A DNA stretch of 21,151 nucleotides, from positions 1 through 21,151 of the forward strand of contig JANRKG010000110.1 of the NCBI GenBank assembly GCA_033763635.1, in the 5' to 3' direction. A program made the translations under genes and the position numbers. Below, piece by piece: positions 8,807 to 15,647 of the stretch. Each line of letters begins with the position of its first letter. Within the stretch, counting starts at the first letter, position 1. This DNA comes from JANRKG01 sp033763635 (lineage in GTDB: Bacteria; Cyanobacteriota; Cyanobacteriia; GCF-001939115). The notes beneath the pieces are model-generated. The model did not search any database and was not told the DNA's origin. It saw nothing but the letters and a program-made list of their open reading frames with translations.

Positions 8807-10408
8807 CTACTTCTTCTCAGCCGACAATAGTTTGGCAACCGTGCGGTTCTCCGGACGGAAGGTGGAGCGGGCCACCCGTTGAATATCCGCTGGGGTCACG
8901 GCAGCGATCGCATCCAATTCTTTAAAGAGGTTGCGCCAGCTTCCCGTTTTGACTTCGTACTCTAGCAACAGTTGCGCCATCCCCATGTTTGAGGTGAGGG
9001 ACCGCAGCAGAGCCGCCCTTGCCTGGGTTTTGACTCGCTCCAGTTCAGATGCCGCAACAGGTTCTGTTCTCAGACGCTCAATCTCTGTGTCGAGCGATCG
9101 GGCTACTTCATCCACTGTTCGCCCCGGAGCAGTCACAGCATATAACACCAGCAGGTTAGGGAACTTACTCCCTGGAAAACCACTAAATCCCTGGGCTGTG
9201 AGCGCTACCCGTTGCTGCTCCACCAGGGATTTGTAAAGGCGCGAGGTCCGTCCGTCACTCAAAATGCTGTTGATCAACTCATAAATTACATGGTCTGGAT
9301 GATTCACACCAGGGCGATGATAGCCAGCCATATAGAGGGGTTGGGCAGGAAGCCGCAATGTGACTTCCCTGGATTCCTTTTGGGGCGGTTCGACAGCCGT
9401 TACTTGGGGGGGTTTCGATCCTGCTTTGTAGCGCCCAAAGTAAATCTCTGCGAGGCGCTTCACCTCTGGAGGATTTACATCCCCGACGATCGCGATCGTC
9501 AAATTATTGGGAACGTAATAGGTCTCGAAGAATTTCTGAACATTCTCACGGGTCAGATTGCGAATATCCTGGTTATACCCAATCACGGGACGGCGATAGG
9601 GATGCACCTGAAACGCCTTATCCAACATCGCTTCTACCAGCGTACCGATCGGGGAATTATCTACCCGGAGTCGCCGTTCCTCTAAAATCACATCTTTTTC
9701 TTTGTAGAATTCGCGAAACACGGGATCAAGGAAACGCTCGGATTCCAGAGACATCCAGAGTTCCAGCTTATTGGAGGGAAAGCTGTAAAAGTAGCGGGTT
9801 GCATCGGTGGAAGTATTGGCATTCAAGCCGACTCCACCCGACTGCTCCACAATCCGGCCCAGTTCATTCTGCTCAACCAGTTTTGCAGCTTCCGCTTCGA
9901 CCTGCTCAAATTCCGCCTGAAGTCTGGCAGCCTCTTCTGTCTTCCCTGCGGTCTTTGCTTTTTGAATCTGGGTATCCAGTGCATCCAGCCGATCGAGCAA
10001 TTTCTGCTCAACGGTATAGTTTGTGGTGCCAATCCGAGTTGTGCCCTTAAAAGCCAGGTGTTCTAGAAAGTGGGCCACTCCAGTCTGTCTATTGGGTTCA
10101 TCCGCCCCGCCCACATCGGCATAGGTGAGGAAGGAAACAACGGGGGCTTGATGACGCTCCAGTACAATAAACTTCAGCCCATTGGTCAGCGTAAATTCCG
10201 TTACCCGATCGACCACTCGATCGAGATAGGGTTGCACGGAAAGTCCCGATTGGCTTGTTTGAGGAGAGGTTTGAGCAGCATCAGTTCGAGCAAACGCAAC
10301 TCTCGGAAACACATTCCAGCAAAGCGCTGCGACGAGTAAGCAGGAGAGAATTCGCTGTCCCAAGGACGATCGCTGAAGCTTTGGCAACCTGGTGAAAAAC
10401 CCGGACAT
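8807..10408 (-). CDS. M16 zinc peptidase, catalytic subunit
   Basis: This protein is 533 residues from the ATG at 10408. An Arg-rich start and hydrophobic core ending in AFA (cleavage after about residue 40) form a signal peptide. The inverted zinc motif HFLEH is at residues 113-117 (His113, Glu116, His117). The third ligand is Glu243 or Glu244 in VILEER. These are usually closer together; here a charged, Ala/Glu/Lys-rich coiled-coil-like insertion (about 127-170) separates them. The C-terminal half has LVEQQRVALTAQG where the partner has RQGLAYSV, so the R/Y pair is absent. The two proteins are therefore complementary and probably form one active heterodimer that degrades peptides in the envelope. 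Start choice is uncertain: a TTG at 10474 preceded by GGAAGGG would add 22 residues before the signal peptide. Confidence 0.92.
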   Translation of the reverse strand: MSGFFTRLPKLQRSSLGQRILSCLLVAALCWNVFPRVAFARTDAAQTSPQTSQSGLSVQPYLDRVVDRVTEFTLTNGLKFIVLERHQAPVVSFLTYADVGGADEPNRQTGVAHFLEHLAFKGTTRIGTTNYTVEQKLLDRLDALDTQIQKAKTAGKTEEAARLQAEFEQVEAEAAKLVEQNELGRIVEQSGGVGLNANTSTDATRYFYSFPSNKLELWMSLESERFLDPVFREFYKEKDVILEERRLRVDNSPIGTLVEAMLDKAFQVHPYRRPVIGYNQDIRNLTRENVQKFFETYYVPNNLTIAIVGDVNPPEVKRLAEIYFGRYKAGSKPPQVTAVEPPQKESREVTLRLPAQPLYMAGYHRPGVNHPDHVIYELINSILSDGRTSRLYKSLVEQQRVALTAQGFSGFPGSKFPNLLVLYAVTAPGRTVDEVARSLDTEIERLRTEPVAASELERVKTQARAALLRSLTSNMGMAQLLLEYEVKTGSWRNLFKELDAIAAVTPADIQRVARSTFRPENRTVAKLLSAEKK

Positions 10409-10680
10409 GATCTGACAGAACGGCAGCATAGACCAGAAAAAATACGCTGATCCCAGGATACTGATTTTTTCCAAGACTGGATGCCCTTCCGCAATTCCTC
10501 TGAGATTGGGAAATTTGAATTACAGTCAGCCTCTGCTAGACATGCATAAAAAGCATTAAATAAATGCAAAAAGCCCATGAATTGACTGCCAATTGTGACT
10601 ATATGAACAATTTTGTCGAAAGCCTTGCTGGAAAGTGAGAAGGAACAGGCTCACCCTCTGGCTACGCCCTTATCTTGACT
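10409..10680. other. Divergent intergenic region between the M16 operon and the HEAT-repeat gene
   Basis: About 270 bases separate two divergent genes, so promoters for both must lie here. An A/T-rich stretch around 10540-10570 contains a small dyad (GCATT at 10553, AATGC at 10563). On the plus strand TTGACT at 10582 is a possible -35 box, but no well-spaced -10 follows. No small gene is convincing. Confidence 0.35.
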
Positions 10681-12033
10681 ATGACTGTCTCCCCTCAAAC
10701 TTCAATCCTTCTAGAACAAGCCTGTTTTGCCATTCAGCAAAGAGATTGGTTTTCCCTCAGCCAGCAGTTCAACCAATTGTCGTCCCTTCTCCCACCCACT
10801 CTGACCCCAGAGGACTGGAACGAAGAGAGCGAACTCCACCACTTTCTGCTGACAGCCCTCGATGTTCTGGAATCTGGGGATTTTTACGATCGCTGGGAAT
10901 TCGCCAAACTGCTACCGTTAGTGGGTGAGTCTGTGGTGCCCAGTTTAGTTGCCATTCTGCAAGATGAAACAGCAGAGTGGGAAACCCGCTGGTTTGCCGC
11001 TCGTATCCTCACGAATTTTCAGACCCCACTCGTATTGGAAACCCTGGTCCAACTGTTGACCCAACCTACTTCAGAGGGGGAGGGGGATCTGCAAGAGATT
11101 GCCATTGAAGCCCTGGCAAATATGGGAGAAGTAGCCCTCCCAGCTTTAATTTCTTTATTACCCAATGCCCATTTTCGCCTGACGATTGTTCGAATTCTGG
11201 CCCAAATGCGATGCCCAGAGGTTGTGGAACCCCTACTACAGGCCGCGCACGGGTCTGCTCCAGAGAGCAGGGTTCTGGCAATTGCCGCCCTGGGTCGTTT
11301 TCATGATCCCCGTGTTCTACCGATTCTTCAGGCAGCCCTCCAGGACCCGATCGCCTCTGTCCGACGAGAAGCTGTCATTGCCCTGGGGTTACGGGGGAAC
11401 CAGGACACGGCAGAAACGATCGTCCAGCAACTAGGCGACCGCCTGAGAGACCCGGATGAAGCTGTCGGACAGCAAGCGGCTCTGGCCCTGAGCCGTTATC
11501 AAAGCCAATTCGCAGCAACTACGTTATTTCAGGCGTTAACTCAACCCGACACCCCCGTTGCCCTCCAGATTGAGGTTGTGCGGGCCTTAGGCTGGCTCAA
11601 TATCCCTTTTGCGCTGGAATGTCTCTACAAAAGATTCACGAATCTGGAGGGGGTCGAGCTTTCAACTCCCGTGAGACGGGAAATTATTACTGTTTTGGGC
11701 CGGGTTAACCACCCAGACCTCAAATCTCGAGCGGTTAATATTTTGCTAGAAGTTTTACGATCTAATCCCAGAGACCAGGACCGAGAGACGCGGCAGATCA
11801 TCATCGTTGGCTTGGGGCAACTGGGCGATCCCCGATCCATTGAAGATCTCATTGCCCTGCTTGCCGATCCCGATCCGGGAATTCAACTGCATGCGATCGC
11901 GGCCCTCCAGCAAATCGATGCCCTCCGCGCCTACCAACAGCTAGAAACCCTCGCGAGAAGTAAGGCAATCAGCGATTCCTTAAGACAGGGCATTTTTAAG
12001 GCACTTCAGGAGTGGAGTCGAGCATCCGCCTAA
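10681..12033 (+). CDS. HEAT-repeat protein (PBS-lyase-like repeats)
   Basis: A 450-residue cytoplasmic protein with no signal peptide or membrane segment. From about residue 75 to the end it is a chain of helical repeats of roughly 31 residues, with patterns such as VRREAVIALGLRG, VLAIAALGRFHDPRVLP and LHAIAALQQID. These are HEAT/armadillo repeats of the type shared with the phycobilin lyases CpcE/CpcF and with many other cyanobacterial scaffolds. The N-terminal 70 residues are a helical region without repeats. No catalytic residues are evident. Lyase activity should not be assumed, because no phycobiliprotein gene is nearby. An in-frame TTG at 10675 is an alternative start only two codons upstream. 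The gene ends 10 bases from the convergent moeA stop. Confidence 0.88.
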   Translation: MTVSPQTSILLEQACFAIQQRDWFSLSQQFNQLSSLLPPTLTPEDWNEESELHHFLLTALDVLESGDFYDRWEFAKLLPLVGESVVPSLVAILQDETAEWETRWFAARILTNFQTPLVLETLVQLLTQPTSEGEGDLQEIAIEALANMGEVALPALISLLPNAHFRLTIVRILAQMRCPEVVEPLLQAAHGSAPESRVLAIAALGRFHDPRVLPILQAALQDPIASVRREAVIALGLRGNQDTAETIVQQLGDRLRDPDEAVGQQAALALSRYQSQFAATTLFQALTQPDTPVALQIEVVRALGWLNIPFALECLYKRFTNLEGVELSTPVRREIITVLGRVNHPDLKSRAVNILLEVLRSNPRDQDRETRQIIIVGLGQLGDPRSIEDLIALLADPDPGIQLHAIAALQQIDALRAYQQLETLARSKAISDSLRQGIFKALQEWSRASA

Positions 12034-12043
12034 CTCCCAAAAC

Positions 12044-13294
12044 TTACCCTCCAACCATCATGACCGGAACCTTTTCCCCTGCTGGGATGAGCGTCTCCCC
12101 AACTGGAATCACGGCAAGGGCATTGGTTTGCGCTAAATTCACTAAGTTGCCAGAACTATGACTTCCGCCCGCCAGGGAGAATTCTATGCCCGTGGATTGG
12201 GGCACCAGTCTGCCCCACAAATAAGTTTCCCGTTGCCCATCGGAGCGCAAATCTTGACGGGTTTGGGCTGAAATGATCAAGGGAGAAACTCCCTCTGTGA
12301 GACCTGCTAATTTTTTGAGGGCGGGTTGCACAAATCGCCAGAAGGTCACTAAAGCAGAAACCGGATTACCGGGCAGCCCAAAATACAGGAGGGTGCGAGG
12401 ACGATCGCCCGTCGGGGGAAAGGTAGCAACAGTTAGGGGCTTACCAGGACGCATCGCGACTGATCGAATGTGCAGAGTGGCTCCCAGTTCTTGCAGGATT
12501 GTCTCCACATAATCGTATTCACCGACAGAAACCCCCCCAGAAGAAATAACCAGATCTCCCGCCCTGATCGCCTCCGCAATGGCGGCCTTCAGGGCTTCTG
12601 GACGATCGGCCACGATCTGGTGGAACAGGGAAACCGCACCCGATCGCGTCACTAGATCGGAGAGTGCATAAAAATTGGAATCCACAATCTGTCCCGGTCC
12701 CAGGGGATCGGTGAGACCCACCAATTCATCTCCTGTAGACAGGAGGACCACTCGCGGGCATCGATAGACGGTCACCTGGGCACATTGGGCTGCTGCCAAC
12801 ACAGCCACATCGGGGGCTTGCAATTGAATTCCAGGAGGGAGGAGGATTTCACCCGCCCGATAAAAGGCTCCTCGACAACGCACAAACGATCCTGACTGTT
12901 TGGGAGGGGTCAAAATTAGGACGCGATCGCCCTCCCGTTGCGTTTGCTCCTGCATCACAACTGTATCGGCCCCTTCCGGCATCATGGCCCCCGTAAAAAT
13001 TTGCGCCGCCTGCCCCAGACCGACGACCTTTTTTGGAAAACACCCTGCCGGAATCTCTTCAATCACCTGCAAGGACAGCGGTTCTGATTGGGAATTTTGA
13101 ATATCGGCCCACCGGACAGCGTACCCATCCATTGCTGAGTTGTCCCAATGGGGAAAGTCCAGAGAACTGACGATCGGCTGGGCAACTAAGCGCCCGGATG
13201 CCTGTTGTAAAGAAACAATTTCCACATCAACTTCAGAACCCAGGGGCTTTACCAGGTCTAAAATTAACGCTTCTGCTTGCTGCACAGAAAACAT
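12044..13294 (-). CDS. moeA: Molybdopterin molybdenumtransferase MoeA
   Basis: A 416-residue protein of normal family length. It catalyses insertion of molybdate into adenylylated molybdopterin, the last step of molybdenum cofactor synthesis, in the cytoplasm. Family motifs are in order: PHWDNSAMDGYAV (about 48-60), IFTGAMMPEGADTVVMQE (99-116), STGDELV, SSGGVSVGEYDYV, MRPGKPLTVA and GLPGNPVSALV, followed by the C-terminal beta-barrel domain. In cyanobacteria the main user of the cofactor is nitrate reductase. No other cofactor or nitrate gene is in the window, so moeA stands alone here. The start at 13294 gives the usual MoeA N-terminus (FSVQQAEALIL). Its stop lies 10 bases from that of the convergent HEAT gene, leaving no room for a separate terminator. 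Confidence 0.97.
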   Translation of the reverse strand: MFSVQQAEALILDLVKPLGSEVDVEIVSLQQASGRLVAQPIVSSLDFPHWDNSAMDGYAVRWADIQNSQSEPLSLQVIEEIPAGCFPKKVVGLGQAAQIFTGAMMPEGADTVVMQEQTQREGDRVLILTPPKQSGSFVRCRGAFYRAGEILLPPGIQLQAPDVAVLAAAQCAQVTVYRCPRVVLLSTGDELVGLTDPLGPGQIVDSNFYALSDLVTRSGAVSLFHQIVADRPEALKAAIAEAIRAGDLVISSGGVSVGEYDYVETILQELGATLHIRSVAMRPGKPLTVATFPPTGDRPRTLLYFGLPGNPVSALVTFWRFVQPALKKLAGLTEGVSPLIISAQTRQDLRSDGQRETYLWGRLVPQSTGIEFSLAGGSHSSGNLVNLAQTNALAVIPVGETLIPAGEKVPVMMVGG

Positions 13295-13343
13295 ATCTTT
13301 CAGTTAAAAAAGCAGGGGGCAAGAATGCCCTATCCTACCCAAC

Positions 13344-13946
13344 CTACCCCCAACGATTCAAGTGAATGTGGCTCCGCTGCCATTGCCCCGGTCTTTGATC
13401 CTGGGCATCTAACCAAACCAGTAGACCTGTCGTGAGGCCAATCCCAACAAATGCAACCAACGCACTGGTTAAAACTTGCTTCAACATCATTTGACGATTG
13501 ATAATCTGAACAATTCGTCGTGTTTTGGGACGGTTGGGGCGAACGACCGTAGGCAGTTTAAGAATTGGGCTGATCTCCAGTCGTGAGGGCGTTTTCAAAG
13601 GCAGGGTAGCAGAAGAATGATTCACGGAATGGCTACCTGGCTTTCCAAGTTGTTGCGTGAGATAAATCTTTTGGGTCCAGGCAGGCTGGTTCACTCCTTC
13701 TTGAAATCCATAGATCACAAGGCTTTCGATCGACTGAAGCGCAAGCTTCAAAACACTAAGTTGGACAAAAGCAGATAAGAGATCTTGATCAGGAGCTTGC
13801 AGGGCATCCAGGCGAACATATAAACATCCAGATCGAAGAACAGCACGGGATGAAATCCCTTTCGGTTTCAGGGTAGAGTTCATCAGTTGTGCAATTGCAG
13901 AGGCATCTCCCCCCTCAACCACCAGGGCCGGACTCGGCTGTACCAT
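13344..13946 (-). CDS. Cyanobacterial protein of unknown function with one C-terminal membrane segment
   Basis: This 200-residue protein is not assigned a function. Residues 1-95 form a compact globular segment (SAIAQLMNSTLKPKGI, CLYVRLDA, SIESLVIYGFQEG, PAWTQKIYL). From memory it resembles a recurrent cyanobacterial N-terminal module of unknown function; a profile search would be needed to confirm. Residues 100-150 are a polar, Pro/Ser/Arg-rich linker ending in a strongly basic stretch (RPNRPKTRRIVQIINR). Residues 158-179 are hydrophobic (VLTSALVAFVGIGLTTGLLVWL) and likely span the membrane, with a short polar tail after them. The basic stretch just before the helix predicts that the N-terminal domain is cytoplasmic. 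It is on the same strand as moeA, 49 bases upstream of it, and may share its transcript. Confidence 0.75.
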   Translation of the reverse strand: MVQPSPALVVEGGDASAIAQLMNSTLKPKGISSRAVLRSGCLYVRLDALQAPDQDLLSAFVQLSVLKLALQSIESLVIYGFQEGVNQPAWTQKIYLTQQLGKPGSHSVNHSSATLPLKTPSRLEISPILKLPTVVRPNRPKTRRIVQIINRQMMLKQVLTSALVAFVGIGLTTGLLVWLDAQDQRPGQWQRSHIHLNRWG

Positions 13947-14281
13947 ACTTTGACCAACCTAATCGTCGCTAGCAATCTTACAGAAAATCCTCTCCAGTGG
14001 GTAGAAACTTTATAGAAAAAGTAGAGATTTTAGACTGAATGATAAAAGTATTAGCAGTCAATCCCAAGCCCTGTATCGAAGTGGAGCAATTTTGTGAATT
14101 TATGCAAAACTAGAGAATAAATATTCTGACAGATTGGACTGCCATCGAATCGGGGTATCTTCCAGAGGGTGGGCAGAGCTTAAAGATTTATAACTTCAAT
14201 CTTGAAGTCCCAACTTTAAAGGACACATGATGAATGCGTAAATTAAATCTTGCAATCCAACAAAATTGCGCGGGTTAGCCA
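13947..14281. other. 335-base divergent intergenic region, A/T-rich, with one small hairpin
   Basis: This lies between the unknown membrane protein (minus) and the RDD protein (plus), so it must hold both promoters. It is clearly more A/T-rich than the flanking genes. A hairpin ACTTCA-ATCT-TGAAGT lies at 14193-14208, followed by the palindrome CTTTAAAG at 14214-14221. A 24-codon frame (14039-14113) has no ribosome-binding site and is not counted as a gene. No tRNA-like fold was found. Confidence 0.4.
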
Positions 14282-14851
14282 ATGTTAGGCAGTCGGTCAC
14301 TCAAAAGAAATTCCTCCAGCGGGATTGGGGTGAATTTATCCGTTTGGCGACGTTGTATTGCTTTCACACTAGATGTATCCTTCCCCGGTCTGGTTGCCAC
14401 TCTTCTCTCGAAGGGGTCATTGATCTCGGCATCCTGGATCTTTTTATTGACTTGGCTGCTCTGGAGAGTTGGATTCGCTAGTCAGGCCCACGGTCAAAGT
14501 CCAGGCCGATGGATTATGGACCTTCGAGTGTCTGACACAAAGTTTGGCAGAACTCCAGGGTGGCTCACCCTTCTAGTGCGAGAAGGGATTATTGCCGGAA
14601 ATAGTCTGCTGGTGGTTTGGGGCGGACATGCTTTCTTTTCTAGAAATGACTGGCAAATCTTGGTGCTTACATTCCTGATCAGCCTAATCGATGGAGCTTT
14701 TCTTTTAAGTGATCCGTGGAGACAACACATGCTTCATGATCTGATTGCCCACACTACCATCATTGGAACTTCTAAAACTTACTCTTTCCGATTGAAGCTG
14801 AGGCAGGTACGGCTTAAGCTTCTCAAACTCATTAACTATCGTTTACTGTGA
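14282..14851 (+). CDS. RDD-family integral membrane protein
   Basis: A 189-residue protein. The family signature is visible: WRRCIAFTLDVSF (Arg23/Arg24 and Asp31, in the first hydrophobic helix), then a second helix around 50-66, the conserved GQSPGRWIMDLRV (71-83) and GRTPG (89-93), and further hydrophobic stretches around 100-118 and 124-143. Near the end RQHMLHDLIAHTTI (147-160) matches the usual RQ-LHDL-a-T motif. RDD proteins are small membrane proteins of mostly unknown function, some linked to ion transport. The C-terminus is basic (KLRQVRLKLLKL). The start is uncertain: no clear ribosome-binding site precedes 14282, and a GTG at 14330 just before the RDD motif is possible. The next gene, rpmG, lies 88 bases downstream on the same strand. 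Confidence 0.82.
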   Translation: MLGSRSLKRNSSSGIGVNLSVWRRCIAFTLDVSFPGLVATLLSKGSLISASWIFLLTWLLWRVGFASQAHGQSPGRWIMDLRVSDTKFGRTPGWLTLLVREGIIAGNSLLVVWGGHAFFSRNDWQILVLTFLISLIDGAFLLSDPWRQHMLHDLIAHTTIIGTSKTYSFRLKLRQVRLKLLKLINYRLL

Positions 14852-14883
14852 GCGTGCAACCCTAAAAGGCTAGTTGCAAACTA

Positions 14884-14917
14884 AGACGATCTTATGGAAT
14901 GATAGTAGATCGCGTCT
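14884..14917 (+). promoter_or_regulatory. Possible stem-loop in the rpmG leader
   Basis: AGACGATCT (14884-14892) can pair with AGATC-GC-GTCT (14907-14917) as nine base pairs with a two-base bulge and a 14-base loop. It ends 22 bases before the rpmG start codon. It could be a leader structure controlling translation or part of the promoter region. The evidence is pairing only. Confidence 0.3.
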
Positions 14918-14939
14918 CACTTTAAATTCTGAGAAACCT

Positions 14940-15128
14940 ATGGCTAAGGGCGTACGTATCATTATTAACCTGGAATGTACTGAGTGCCGCACCAATGCGA
15001 ACAAACGATCGCCCGGTGTCTCTCGTTACACGACCACCAAGAATCGTCGGAACACAACGGCTCGGTTAGAGCTGAAGAAATTCTGCACCCACTGCAATAG
15101 TCATACAGTCCATAAAGAGATCAAATAA
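14940..15128 (+). CDS. rpmG: 50S ribosomal protein L33
   Basis: A 62-residue protein with the typical L33 start MAKGVRIIINLECTEC. It binds the large ribosomal subunit near the E site. The two zinc-ribbon knuckles, Cys13/Cys16 and Cys49/Cys52, are intact, so this is the zinc-binding form. The ATG at 14940 is chosen because it gives the family N-terminus and length; an upstream in-frame extension lacks similarity. It is followed 201 bases later by rpsR in the same direction, a common pairing in cyanobacteria. Confidence 0.98.
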   Translation: MAKGVRIIINLECTECRTNANKRSPGVSRYTTTKNRRNTTARLELKKFCTHCNSHTVHKEIK

Positions 15129-15329
15129 GCTTGGGTCAAACGCTACGGGTTAGCAGGCGAAGGGGTTCCCTATCGTCCGTTGTTCTGTCCTATCACTAGG
15201 CTGTCGCGCGAATACCTGCTAGCTATTGATCGCTTTACCCTATTTCGCTTTACCCTATCTCTGACTGCTCTGTTCTGTACGGCTGTGCGCTTCATCCCCA
15301 TTTTGTCCTGTCACCCAGTCTGCTGATTT
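15129..15329. promoter_or_regulatory. Repeat-rich leader between rpmG and rpsR
   Basis: This 201-base gap is long for a two-gene ribosomal unit and contains several internal repeats. TCGCTTTACCCTAT occurs twice, at 15230-15243 and 15245-15258. TGTTCTGT occurs at 15181 and 15271. TGTCCTATCAC (15186-15196) matches TGTCCTGTCAC (15304-15314). There is a small hairpin GCTA-CGGGT-TAGC near 15140-15155. It may be a separate promoter or an RNA leader controlling rpsR. No tRNA-like fold was found. Confidence 0.4.
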
Positions 15330-15545
15330 ATGACTTATTACCGTCGTCGAGTCTCTCCTATTAAGCCTGAAGAACCCATCGACTATAAAGATGTCGATTT
15401 ACTCCGTAAGTTCATTACTGAACGAGGCAAGATTCTCCCTCGCCGCATTACGGGGCTAACGGCAAAGCAACAACGCCACCTGACGGTCGCCATTAAACGG
15501 GCGCGTATTCTGGCCCTTCTTCCGTTTATTAATCAAGAAGGCTAA
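15330..15545 (+). CDS. rpsR: 30S ribosomal protein S18
   Basis: A 71-residue protein, normal cyanobacterial length. The core DYKDVDLLRKFITERGKILPRR and TGLTAKQQRHLTVAIKRARIL are the canonical S18 sequences that bind 16S rRNA and protein S6 on the small-subunit platform. The ATG start gives the usual MTYYRRRVSPIKP N-terminus. Here rpsR lies with rpmG and an exoribonuclease gene rather than with rpsF. It has its own long, repeated leader and is followed by a strong stem-loop. Confidence 0.98.
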   Translation: MTYYRRRVSPIKPEEPIDYKDVDLLRKFITERGKILPRRITGLTAKQQRHLTVAIKRARILALLPFINQEG

Positions 15546-15568
15546 CGGCTAGAATAGGGAACGATATG

Positions 15569-15598
15569 GTTTGAGTAGGAAACTTTTCCTGCTCAAAC
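15569..15598 (+). promoter_or_regulatory. Strong stem-loop between rpsR and the exoribonuclease gene
   Basis: GTTTGAGTAGGAA pairs with TTCCTGCTCAAAC through 13 base pairs (one G-U) with the four-base loop ACTT. It starts 24 bases after the rpsR stop and ends 49 bases before the RNase start. It is followed by ACTTTGGTTTGGGG, not a U-run, so it is a poor intrinsic terminator. It could stabilise the upstream mRNA 3' end, be an RNase III processing site, or attenuate read-through into the RNase gene. Confidence 0.6.
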
Positions 15599-15647
15599 AC
15601 TTTGGTTTGGGGCTATCTTAGGTTGGGATCTATCATTCTCAAAGCTT

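Noticed and set aside
9485..9500. A 16-bp perfect palindrome, GACGATCGCGATCGTC.
   Set aside because: It lies in the coding sequence of the M16 catalytic subunit and comes from overlapping CGATCG words, which are abundant in this genome; the encoded TIAIVG is a normal M16 stretch.
10201..10578. A 125-codon minus-strand frame starting MGFLHLFNAFYACL, overlapping the start of the catalytic M16 gene.
   Set aside because: Most of it lies in another frame over the M16 signal peptide and N-terminal region, and the protein has no recognisable domain. The M16 frame is clearly the real one.
10681..12033. HEAT-repeat protein considered as a phycobilin lyase subunit (CpcE/CpcF type).
   Set aside because: The repeats are of that broad family, but there is no partner lyase or phycobiliprotein gene nearby and the repeats are too general to assign lyase function.
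12034..12043. Search for a terminator between the convergent HEAT and moeA genes.
   Set aside because: Only 10 bases separate the stops, and I saw no hairpin with a T-run in this short gap.
14039..14113. A 24-codon open frame (MIKVLAVNPKPCIEVEQF...) in the divergent gap before the RDD gene.
   Set aside because: It has no ribosome-binding site and is too short to judge without conservation; chance frames of this size are common in such a gap.
15129..15329. The rpmG-rpsR gap considered as a tRNA or small RNA gene.
   Set aside because: No cloverleaf or T-loop sequence (GGTTCGAAT-like) is present, and no terminator follows.
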